Source: Hyposmocoma kahamanoa (taxonomy: Eukaryota; Arthropoda; Insecta; Lepidoptera; Cosmopterigidae). Taken from it: a DNA stretch of 64,000 nucleotides. A program made the translations under genes and the position numbers. The notes under the pieces are model-generated. The model was not told where the DNA came from, did not search any database, and saw only the letters and a program-made list of their open reading frames with translations. Location: assembly GCF_003589595.1 (NCBI RefSeq), contig NW_020654422.1, positions 13,305,682 through 13,369,681 of the forward strand, read 5' to 3'. Position 1 is the first letter of the stretch. Every line of letters begins with the position of its first letter. Below, piece by piece: positions 54,553-63,203 of this stretch.

Positions 54553-54800
54553 TTTTTTTATGAAACCAAGTGACGGAACGAACAAGTCGTGCGCCTGGTG
54601 GAAAGCAAAACGCCTGCAAATAACTGTTCCAGGGGCACTGCCACTGCGCCCGTCATCATGTGACGTAAGTTGAGTCTCATATAACTGCACCTAAGCGGTA
54701 ATGTGAGCATTACCGCTTAGGTGCAGAAATAGGTAAGGTGGCAGTACTTCCCTGGACGAACTCTTTCACAAGGAGGTGTACTGCTGCTAAAATCATATAC
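54553..54800 (-). repeat. R1 with a hairpin in place of ~60 bp
   Basis: TTTATGAAACCAAGTGACGG, AAGTCGTGCGCCTGGTGG, GGGGCACTGCCACTGCGCC, then the hairpin at 54685-54726, then AGAAATAGGTAAGGTGGCAG and GACGAACTCTTTCACAAGG. Confidence 0.88.
54685..54726. repeat. Perfect 19 bp hairpin inside R1
   Basis: CTGCACCTAAGCGGTAATG, spacer TGAG, then the exact reverse complement. Other R1 copies have only a short natural palindrome here (GCAGTAATG and CATTACTGC); this copy extends it and has lost the adjoining R1 bases. Confidence 0.93.
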
Positions 54801-55305
54801 CATATACCATTCATAACAATGAATATAATGGTTCTAGGTTCTTTTTAGAATACGTGTCCAAATGGAACTGGAGTGCTATTTCTATACAATGAATAGCTAC
54901 ATGAAATCGCAAACATGGTGTAATAAGGTCACATCTGCACTAAGGAAAGACATTTCAAGATTCTACGAAAGAAATTAACCGATATATTTTTCGCTTAAAT
55001 ATAACTCTCCAGTTATAAAAAAGGACGTGAATAATTTGTTTCATGTGAATCGTATTATTTATTTTTTATTAAAAGCACTTCTTTTGTGTGATTGCTTTTG
55101 GCTTTATTATGTAAGGTACGAACTTTTCATATCCTTTATTTGACACTGTTACCGATGAGCGTTCATTTTAGAAGGAACCAGTCGTTCTAACCTAACACAT
55201 GTTCTGCAGTCCAGATCCAACTTTGAATTTGTTGCCCTCTCCATTTTTACGATTACAAGAGTAGTTCGTTCGGGTAGGCTCGGCTAGATTGTGTTTTTGT
55301 GCTAT
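54801..55305. other. Unassigned stretch
   Basis: No repeat or coding signal recognised. Confidence 0.4.
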
Positions 55306-55309
55306 TTTT

Positions 55310-55690
55310 ATTTATTTATTTGTAACTATTCAGGTTTCACAGACCCATAAATACATACCTTACACTAACATACATACATAATAATGCAATAAAACAATAA
55401 CTAACTATTATTTACACGATAGCCGGCCTTAACAACGTCGGTACATAACACCCTTCTGCCAAAACTCATCAAATGAAGGTCGACAGATTGAGTTGGTACT
55501 CTCACACACAAATGAATTAAAATTCTGGCGGGACCCCAACTGCTCAACTCTTAGAGTAGCATTGACTTTCACCAGTATACACTCCACAATATTGGCAGAC
55601 TTTGCGGAGTAATGAAAGAACAACGTCGTTGGTATCGCTAGACGCGGTAGATGATTAGGGCCAGTCCCATATCATTCTACATAACTTTTG
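55310..55690 (-). pseudogene. L6: possible 3' end of a retroelement
   Basis: A minus-strand frame at 55429-55623 (LFFHYSAKSANIVECILVKV, NATLRVEQLGSRQNFNSFVC, then SFDEFWQKGVMYRR) looks coding by composition and is followed on the same strand by an untranslated-like region with TATGGGTCTGTGAAACCTG and a tail of TAAATAAATAAA near 55310. This layout is that of a non-LTR 3' end, but I do not recognise the protein. Alternatives are a host pseudogene or chance. Confidence 0.35.
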
Positions 55691-56260
55691 TTTATAGTGC
55701 CCCTCCCTATCAACCTCTTGGTTATGCGTGAAGGGCACTATGACCTGTGCGAGCGAGCTCATACAGGGAACATCTAATTCAGGTCCTAGCCCCGGATCAG
55801 CACGTTTGCACGTACTTCATCAGGTTCTCTGTAAGGCTAGTGCCTTAGGTTGGCCGCCCCGGGTGCACGTACAGCACGCTCCGACTAAAAGGGCAATTCA
55901 CGTGCCCCGTGCGTCTCCTCGTCTCAGGTCCTCAACTAGACCCGTACTAAGACGCGCTAGCTGCGTACGGGACGAACGCCTGTGTCGTGTGACCTACCGG
56001 GGTAGACGAATGTGTCCATCCCTGCAGCTAACCACAAACCCCGGCGAGTGCATACCCAAGTCCGGGTCCGCCAGAGACGCCCGTGAAGACGGATAACTAG
56101 CGGAAGACTTGACTGGGACGCTCACCGTACCCTGATCTTACCATCGAGCCTGTAGTCTCTCCGGAAAACCCTATCTCTTGGGTCAGTGGATAGGGACTTG
56201 GATGATTAGCACCAGCCGGAGAGGTGCCACTAAGGTTACGGCTAGTGTACCTACTTCTTT
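55691..56260. other. GC- and CpG-rich island, unrecognised
   Basis: About 570 bp of clearly higher GC and frequent CG dinucleotides within an AT-rich region. A 122-codon plus-strand frame (55728-56096) is rich in R, S, P and C but shows no domain and is typical of chance frames in GC-rich DNA. GTAGTCTCTCCGGAAAACCC and AGCACCAGCCGGAGAGG near 56150-56230 form partial inverted words (CTCTCCGG and CCGGAGAG). It may be the 5' region of a retroelement or a foreign insertion. Confidence 0.4.
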
Positions 56261-56851
56261 TTCCTTTCCAGCTTTTTGAAACCGTGTTAGCCTGCCGTCG
56301 CCACTTTTGTGTTGTTCATGATATCGTTTTCTCAAATAGTGCAATTAATTTTATAATTTTAAGTAAAAAAAAAATCACTACTTAGGGCTCGCCCCCATTG
56401 CTGTGCCGTTCGGGGCCATGGCCCCTTCTTTACCCCCCACCGCTACGCCACTGTCTACAGTATTGAATTTTCATCTATTTCATACTATGACAAAAGGTCA
56501 TTCATATTAAAAACCGATTCTCATGTTGAATTAGTCGATACCTACAATTCCATTCTCTCACTTAAAATGTAGCCCTGTATAAAGCGAAGCTGGTTGTTGT
56601 AAATAACCCTTTATCTCTACAGGACAGGCACCGATCTGCTGCTGTAGCTAATTGTAATATTAATACGATGAATAAAAATAAAATGGCTGGTCTTGGCAGT
56701 CGTTTTCACAAAATTTTTTATTTAAGGAAGAATGTACATACGCCATTACATTCAGTTACACATTGACGTATCTTGTTCCGTTGCACTGGAGGCGATATTC
56801 GAACAAAAATGTGTAGTCTGATGTGCCGTTTTCCGTACACGCTTATATTAT
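56261..56851. other. Unassigned stretch
   Basis: GGGCTCGCCCCCATTGCTG to CCACCGCTACGCCACTG at 56387-56453 looks like a short retroelement scrap on composition, but no second copy is in the window. Confidence 0.3.
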
Positions 56852-57172
56852 AATAAGATTCCGGTTGATATTCAAAATTCGCCATTCACGAGGTTTAAAA
56901 GTATAGTGAAACAAAAACTTTATACTAAAGTTTATACACAGCTTCTGTGTACTTGGAAAATCACCACATAAGTCTTGATCTATGCTCTTTGAAATAAAAA
57001 TCGTAAATGATAAATGTGTACAAATGTTTATTGACAAAGAGCACCCCTTGAGTTTCTTACTCATTCTTCTTAAGAGAATCTGCCTTACGAATGAGCAGTA
57101 CAGCTTAATCTATATGACAATTTTGAGTGTAATTTGCTTACCTACGAAATAAAGATTATTTGACTTGGACTT
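56852..57172 (+). pseudogene. L5: 3' end of the same non-LTR family as L4
   Basis: AAGATTCCGGTTGATATTCA, GAAACAAAAACTTTATACTA, ATCTGCCTTACGAATGAGCA and ACCTACGAAATAAAGATTAT align in order with 3520-3850. Only the last ~40 codons of the polymerase are covered, and the frame is broken by a loss after the TATACTAAAG word. The TTTGAA tail of L4 is reduced here to TTTGACTTGGACTT. Confidence 0.85.
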
Positions 57173-57192
57173 CGTGACTTACGAGTAAAATA

Positions 57193-57500
57193 TTTTTTTT
57201 TGTAATACTAAGTGACGAGACGAACAAGTCGTGCGTATGACGGTAAGCTATACGCCTATCCATAACAGTTGAGTGCCACTCAGAGCTTTAAATAGCAAAG
57301 TTCTGAGGGGCACTGCCACTGCGCCCGTCACCCTTAGACAAAAATTGACAAGTCCCATGTGCCTGTAATTTCACCAGCACCCTTACCCTTCAAAACCGGA
57401 ACACAGTAATGCAGACATTACTGCTTGGCGGCAGAAATAGGTAAGGTGGCAGTACTACACTGGATGAACTCTTTCCGGAGCTCTACTGCTACTAAATAGA
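57193..57500 (-). repeat. R1, best full-length reference copy
   Basis: Reversed order: TTTTTGTAATACTAAGTGAC, AAGTCGTGCGTATGACGG, GAGCTTTAAATAGCAAAGTT, GGGGCACTGCCACTGCGCC, GCCTGTAATTTCACCAGCAC, CTTCAAAACCGGAACACAG, GGCGGCAGAAATAGGTAAGG and GGAGCTCTACTGCTACTA. Both termini are present, so this sets the family length at about 300 bp. Confidence 0.92.
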
Positions 57501-58134
57501 GTAAAGCAAACTTAGAGAAAATTCATCTTATATTCTTACAATTCTTTTTAAATAAAAATATTTGGTTGCGCTGAAAATGGTATTTGACTCGTGTTGAAAA
57601 TGTTTTGATTGGACCAATAATTGGTTCCTTGTTCCATCCCTTTCCCGAACATATCTTACACAACAACAACAACGTCACCCAACTGGTGACACCTAGCGGA
57701 CGAAGATAACTCTCGCTTCTGCCCTGTTGAAATTTCGCCGACAAATGCAATGACCGCGCGCGCAATCGCTTTCGTTAGTTTATTGAGAAACCCTACTAAC
57801 TGAAAACCATAGCGAACAATAGTGAACGTACGTTTTGGAGAACTTGTAACATCAAGAATTACTTCTTGGGCGACGCAAGGAGCCGAGGTCGCTGAACTCA
57901 CCGCTAGAACGGCTACGCGGTTGGTTCAATTCAATTCAATTCAATTCAGTTCCAAGAGGTATTGTGCTTCCAGCTTACCTGTTATTACTTGTTCCAATCA
58001 ACCACATATATTTATTCTTAAACAGTCCACAAATCGAAGGATTGCCGCATGGTTAGCTGATTTGGGTTACCCGTAACTAAAATCGCGTCACCAATATCTA
58101 TGAAAATATTTCTTATATCAAAAATATCTAATAT
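57501..58134. other. Unassigned stretch
   Basis: Contains (CAA)n near 57663, a CpG-richer patch around 57700-57900 and the pentanucleotide array at 57925-57947. No domain in the overlapping frames. Confidence 0.4.
57925..57947 (+). repeat. (TTCAA)n microsatellite
   Basis: Four and a half consecutive TTCAA units. Confidence 0.9.
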
Positions 58135-58315
58135 CAACACCACCACCATCAACACGTTATACATTGCACTATCGGGCACGAACCTCTTGTTAGGAGAGGG
58201 CTTATGTGGATTGGGAACTTCACACGTTTTCCAAAGATTGTGAGCCTGCTTCAACCTGCAAGTTTCATCACAATGTTTTCCTTTACCGTTAGTGAGAGGT
58301 ATTTCTACTAAACAT
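58135..58315 (-). repeat. R5 3' half with (ATG)-type tail
   Basis: Reversed: TCACTAACGGTAAAGGAAAA, CATTGTGATGAAACTTGCAG, GTGTGAAGTTCCCAATCC, then GTTGATGGTGGTGGTGTTG. The overlapping 129-codon frame on this strand is explained by the repeat and is not a gene. Confidence 0.75.
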
Positions 58316-58327
58316 TTACAAATGTCC

Positions 58328-58545
58328 TTTTTTTTATCATGACAGCATGACCAAGTCGTGCACCTTGTAGTAAGCGACACGCCTGTCCATGACTGTTGCA
58401 GTGCCACTCTGAGCTTTAAATCACAAAGATCTGAGACGTAATGTCACTGCGTCCTAAGATATTACTACTAGTTGACTAGCCCGACAACCGAAACGCGGTA
58501 ATGCTCACATTAGCGGCAGAAATAGGTAAATAGAAATACGTAACC
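58328..58545 (-). repeat. R1, partly deleted
   Basis: AAGTCGTGCACCTTGTAGTA, GCGACACGCCTGTCCATGAC, GAGCTTTAAATCACAAAGAT, ACCGAAACGCGGTAATGCTC and GGCAGAAATAGGTAAATAG. Confidence 0.85.
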
Positions 58546-59217
58546 TATTTTACTAACCTATTTACTTAAATTTACATATTAATGAAAAACGTTCTTTGTT
58601 TACTATTTAAGATTTCTAATATCAAATCTCTTCTTATTTTATTTTACCTTTCTATAATTCAAAAAGCAAAGTTCTTGACGATCAGCGGTTTTTTTTTATT
58701 TTTGACCTATTGCAAATTTACAAGCGGCTTCCAAATATTAGTCAAAACATAAAGCTAGGAGCTTCATAAAACACCTGAACCTTAATATAATTTAAAACAG
58801 CTTCGTATCCATAAATTGTCATATCAAAATTTCAGTCGGTCTCTATACCTAGTTTCAAGAAATAAAATGAAAAATTTCGTCAAAATGGCTCACGAGTAAG
58901 TATTTTCCTACTCGTCACGTTCAGACCACGGCCCAAGGGGATGGCATCTCCAAATTCGACCAGGGAACATGGGAATGCCATTCTATTTTGCCTTTTTCAG
59001 AATTTCGAGTCCATTTCAAAAGTATTTCATAAGTTCGCTTTAATGTTGGACAACTTTTTGGGTAGAACGAGGTCGATGTACACTGGAAAGAGTTTACTGA
59101 AACCATTTTTAAAATACATTTTACGTAATATTTATTCTATTTAATGTAATTATTTTTTGACTACCATAATATTAATATATTTTTCTCAAATCACATAGAG
59201 TAATTCGTAAGATCTGT
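58546..59217. other. Unassigned stretch
   Basis: No coding or repeat signal recognised. Confidence 0.4.
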
Positions 59218-59355
59218 TGACAGAATCTGTAGCTCAGTTGGTAAGTGCGACAACCACGGTGAGGCAACTGACACTGGTTCGAGTCCAGTCGGATCCAAGG
59301 AATTTTTCCCTGTGTTTGTTCGATCTTTGTATCAATAATAATAACATACTTCGTA
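59218..59355 (+). repeat. R4-related SINE, tRNA-like head well preserved
   Basis: TGTAGCTCAGTTGGTAAGTG (close to a canonical A box), CTGGTTCGAGTCCAGTC (B box), GGATCCAAGGAATTTTTCCC and TTCGATCTTTGTATCAATAA. The missing 3' acceptor half and R4-type body argue against a working tRNA gene. Confidence 0.75.
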
Positions 59356-59417
59356 CATGTGCATTATCTACCTTTTTTTTTTCACCTTTTGGATTTGCCT
59401 TTTCGATTGACCTTTTT

Positions 59418-59578
59418 GATTCCATGTAGGTTTCCTTCACCGAAAAGCTCATGGTAAATATAAATTTCGCACATAAGTTCCGAGAAACACAGAGGCGCGA
59501 CACTGTATTCGAACCCATGTTCTCTACTTGAGACACCGTAGGTAAAACCATTTGACTACCTCGGCTTTTACATTTTGT
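59418..59578 (-). repeat. R5 5' half
   Basis: Reversed: AGCCGAGGTAGTCAAATGG, ATGGGTTCGAATACAGTGTC (B-box), TTCTCGGAACTTATGTGCGA and CCATGAGCTTTTCGGTGAAG, stopping at GGAAACCTACATGG. Confidence 0.8.
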
Positions 59579-59634
59579 ACATAATTTTTATATAATTTTT
59601 TTCACTCCATAAAATATACATTTGTTACAAATTT

Positions 59635-59800
59635 AAAAGGAAATGGTTGTAAGCAATAAATTGAACAAAGCAAATTAAGAAAATAACTTAGATTTATTCC
59701 TAAACGAGTCTTATTCCCCATTTCCGGGGCGGGTTCGGCCTGTGACGCATGGTCGAATTCGGCCAGCTGGGTGGAGGACGCTCCGTTAGTAACATATTAT
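59635..59800 (+). repeat. R9 dispersed pair, copy 1
   Basis: AATGGTTGTAAGCAATAAAT, TGAACAAAGCAAATTAAG, CGGGTTCGGCCTGTGACGCA and GGTCGAATTCGGCCAGCTGG match the order of words at 60990-61120. Confidence 0.55.
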
Positions 59801-59854
59801 ACTTCTACAAAACGCGTTGCTATTGTCTATATATTATATTTGTTGTCTATATAT

Positions 59855-60145
59855 TTTAATAGCAGTAAAGCTCCTTGTGAAAGAGTTCGTCCAAGAAAGT
59901 ACTGCCACCTTACCTATTTCTACCGCTAATGTCAGCATTACTGTGTTCCGGTTTTGAAGTGTAAGAGTGCTGGTGAAATTACAGGCACATGGGACTTGTC
60001 AACTTATGTCTTAGCGTAATGGGCGCAGTGACAATGCCCCTCGGATTTTTGCGATTTAAAGCTCTGAGTGGCACTGCAACCGTTATGGACAGGCGTGTAG
60101 CTTACCCTCAGGTGTACGACTTGTTCGTCCCGTCACTTGACAGTA
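59855..60145 (+). repeat. R1, full length
   Basis: AATAGCAGTAAAGCTCCTTG, CACCTTACCTATTTCTACCG, GGTGAAATTACAGGCACATG, TAATGGGCGCAGTGACAATG, GCTCTGAGTGGCACTGCAAC and CGTCCCGTCACTTGACAG. The A tail is replaced by the AT palindrome. Confidence 0.9.
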
Positions 60146-60147
60146 CA

Positions 60148-60199
60148 GAAGAATATACATATATATATATAATATATGTATACACAATATATATTCTTC
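60148..60199. repeat. AT-rich palindrome next to R1
   Basis: GAAGAATATAC and, reversed at the right, GAAGAATATAT enclose a TA-rich core, making a long weak hairpin. Confidence 0.75.
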
Positions 60200-60539
60200 C
60201 ATGTTCCTCTTCAGTTCGTTTTTTCATTAATTTCCTTTACTTAATACATTAGGTATGCAAAGTAACTAAGTTGCACGAAAAGAAAAGAAACAATGGTACT
60301 ACGTGTTACACAGTACAAGTAATTAGCCTAAGTAGTAAATAGGGTAAAGTTGAATAGCTTTTGGGTAGGACGAGACTGATCTGAACGGTAGGTAGAATGT
60401 TAATTGTTAGATTCTTTGGAAATGCTTTGCGTGAAATTATTATAATGCTATGTTTCTTTACTCAGTGAAGTACCTTTACTACAGCTACCACCGGTTGGCT
60501 AGAGATGTCACTTTAATAATTGTCTTTATTAAATTTATT
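60200..60539. other. Unassigned stretch
   Basis: No feature recognised. Confidence 0.4.
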
Positions 60540-60820
60540 GAATACTTCGATGTTTGACTATCATGATGTAATTTTTTTTTTTAATTACTACACGAGTTTG
60601 TTATAATTATTAATACAAAGATCTAACACTAAGAAAAATTCCTTCAATATGGCTGGATTCGAACCAGCGCCTTTAGCATATCGTGCCTGACATTACCTCA
60701 ATTGAGCTACGAAACGAACCACCAGACCTTACGATATTCTCTATGTGATTGTGCAGATCTTTGTTTTTTGTTTTTAACGAATTTTATGCCGTATAGCGCC
60801 ATCTGTAATATATTTATTTC
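60540..60820 (-). repeat. R4 SINE, full-length reference copy
   Basis: Reversed: CGCTATACGGCATAAAATTC, AAACAAAGATCTGCACAATC, AAGGTCTGGTGGTTCG, CGTAGCTCAATTGAGGTAAT (A-box), TCAGGCACGATATGC, GCGCTGGTTCGAATCCAGCC (B-box), AAGGAATTTTTCTTAGTG, TTTGTATTAATAATTATA and ACATCATGATAGTCAAACAT. It shows that the family has ~100 bp upstream of the tRNA-like head. Confidence 0.85.
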
Positions 60821-60849
60821 CTCACTTAGGCACATTAACATAGGTTAAT

Positions 60850-60985
60850 AATTGTATTTTTTTAAGTATGTTTTAATAACTCGATTTATTACCATGATAT
60901 TCAATTTTTTTGTGAGATTACTTTTGATTATTAAATAAAAAGGTCGAACATTAAGAAAAATACTTCATATGTTTTGAAAGTGTTA
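60850..60985 (-). repeat. R4 3' fragment
   Basis: ACTCGATTTATTACCATGAT, ATTCAATTTTTTTGTGAGA, AAAGGTCGAACATTAAGAAA and AATACTTCATATG follow R4 order without the tRNA-like head. Confidence 0.6.
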
Positions 60986-60989
60986 TAAT

Positions 60990-61120
60990 GAACAATGGTT
61001 TCAAATAATAAATTGGACAAAGTAAAGTATACATTTTTAACTCAAGGCCGGGCGTCGCCTGTGGCACACGGACCGGAGTCGACAACTGGGAGAAGATATA
61101 ACGCTAGTTGTATTTTTTTG
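60990..61120 (+). repeat. R9 dispersed pair, copy 2
   Basis: AATGGTTTCAAATAATAAAT, TGGACAAAGTAAAGTATAC, AGGCCGGGCGTCGCCTGTGG and ACCGGAGTCGACAACTGGG parallel copy 1. Confidence 0.55.
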
Positions 61121-62189
61121 CAAAAAGCGTACGTCTTTGGCGAGGCAGATACCTATATTCCTTCGTTAAAACCTTTTCTCATATACATCTTGTAGTTATT
61201 ACATTAGATATGTATAGTACATTATTGGAGGGGCCGGGAAGTACGGGATTGCTGGACGAGCATGAATTACAAGGTTGACCACCATACGAGTCAAGCAATT
61301 CTCTTTCCCGCCGAGATTTATAAAGTGCTTTTCTCAAACAATTTGAGGAAATGATAAAAGACTAAAGAGAGGAAGATGTATAATAAAAACATTAAAAAAA
61401 ACATGAATTATATCAAAAGTAATATTTGATATGTTAGTACAATTTTGCTCAAGGAAATTGTTATTGTTTTTTCAGGCACATTAATATCAGTCTGCTGAAC
61501 TTTTGATGATGTGGTTCATGTAGTTCTCCAGGGCATGAAAGTTTTATAAGTTTTCATGTATCTTACCTTACTTATTTAGCCGGCAACCAATTTTTCATGG
61601 CTAATACTGTCTTAAATTAGGCAGAGTACGAGAATATTCCAGTTTTTTCGTTATCGCTCTTCTCACTAGAACTAATTTTCACGACGAAAATACAAAAAAG
61701 ACAAAAAACAAAAAGAATAACAGTGCACGTTAATGTATTTTACAGCCTTTTTTTAAATAGTAAGCGGTAAGTAGGTATTTTTAAGTTCTTTTTTGCCTCT
61801 TTACATAGTTCATTGTCAGTAGACAGATTTAAAAGTTTGGAGCAGTGGACAGTAATAGATTTTCATACTTACTTTGCAGGCTTTGGCCGGAAATAAGTCG
61901 CTCGGTCCGTAAACGACAAACTTTCCGTGTTCGTTTTTTGAACGTAATACAAACATTTTCGAGCATGTTTGAGAAAAAGTTGTTACCCATATTATATATG
62001 ATAATGATACACATTCCTGGAGCGCAGGGTATGGGCCAGCCGCAAGAGTTTCTTGAGGGTATTTGCTGAACGGTTTCACTGGCCATTGTAACATGGTTCA
62101 TGTACCAATTTTATATGTAAAATCGTGTTTTAATTTGAATTTTATCCAGGACAACAGCATAATTTTTAATTTTGTTTTATTCAATCTAA
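61121..62189. other. Unassigned stretch
   Basis: Overlapping ~90-codon frames around 61816-62101 on the minus strand compete with each other and have no domain signature. Confidence 0.4.
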
Positions 62190-62440
62190 TATTTTAAAGC
62201 GAAAGTGGCTTTGTCTGTCTACATTTTCACGTTTAAACCGCTGAACCAATTTTGACGAATTTTGGTACACATTTGGACCTAGGAGAAAGACATAGGCTAC
62301 TTTTTGTCACAACAATAAATCTTAAAGAGGGAGAAATAGGAAATGAAAGTTAGTATGGAGAACCAATAAAAGTATGATAATTAGTATTGTACAGTAGGCT
62401 ATTTAAAGTATTATTTGTGTCATTCTTGTATTTGGAATAT
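62190..62440 (+). repeat. R6, 3'-truncated
   Basis: AGCGAAAGTGGCTTTGTCTG, TTTAAACCGCTGAACCAATT, GACGAATTTTGGTACAC, AGGAGAAAGACATAGGCTAC and GGAGAACCAATAAAAG. The GACGAAGTCGCGG ending is absent. Confidence 0.8.
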
Positions 62441-62576
62441 ATGTATGTATGAGATGACTTACAAGCGAAATTAAGAAAAGTAGACATTTACGTCCGTATT
62501 TATACATGTAGAAAATGATGTTCTGCTAATCTTTTTACGTTTAATATTATTACACTTAGACATATTTATTGCATAC

Positions 62577-62626
62577 AACTGCCTCCGTGGCCGAACGGTT
62601 ACCATGCTGGACTGTCACGTAGACGC
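62577..62626 (+). repeat. R3 SINE head only
   Basis: ACTGCCTCCGTGGCCGAACG, then GTTACCATGCTGGACTGTCA and CGTAGACG. It stops just before the B box. Confidence 0.8.
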
Positions 62627-63203
62627 ACCGACAGTTTTGACCAATGTCTTAATTGAAATACATATTTAATCTTATTTGATAGTTTAGATGTCACTTTTGT
62701 TATACTGAAGGTTTTTTATTTTAGATAGGTATGTTGATTTAATAAAAATACATCCAAAATGTCCTTTCCCGTACTCATCTCGTTGTACCTTATAATTTTG
62801 TAACTTTCGAAGTCGTATTCGTATTGATTTTGTTAGATAAGCTATGTGTTATTATATATTTCATAAAGCACATCTCACGTTAATGTCAAAAATAGTTGGT
62901 ATTTTTCAAATTTGTTGTGTAATATACAGAAAATAAATGATAATTAAAAATGGAGACATTAACCCATCTTTATCAAATTCACCAAAGGTTGTGACTGTTA
63001 GCGAACCTTGCCGAAGCTTCGAATTTTGTATTATTTCATAGCGCAAGTATCCATTATCAAAATTTTATGTAAATCAGCTGCGGTTTTTTGCAGTTTCTAA
63101 AGAAAATCTGAAAAAAATATGAAAGAAATCGTAACAAATGTCCTACCGCAGAAAAATACCCTTATCGCGATAAGATAATATAGATGCGGTTGCATTTATT
63201 ATA
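62627..63203. other. Unassigned stretch
   Basis: AT-rich, with no feature recognised. It ends in the TA that flanks M2. Confidence 0.4.

Noticed and set aside
55728..56096. 122-codon open frame in the GC-rich island
   Set aside because: Its arginine-, serine- and proline-rich composition is what chance frames in GC-rich DNA give, and no domain pattern was seen.
58018..58407. 129-codon minus-strand frame
   Set aside because: It overlaps an R5 3' half and the end of an R1 copy, which explain it.
59218..59300. Functional tRNA gene
   Set aside because: A- and B-box-like words are good, but there is no paired acceptor stem 3' half and an R4-type body follows, so it is a SINE.
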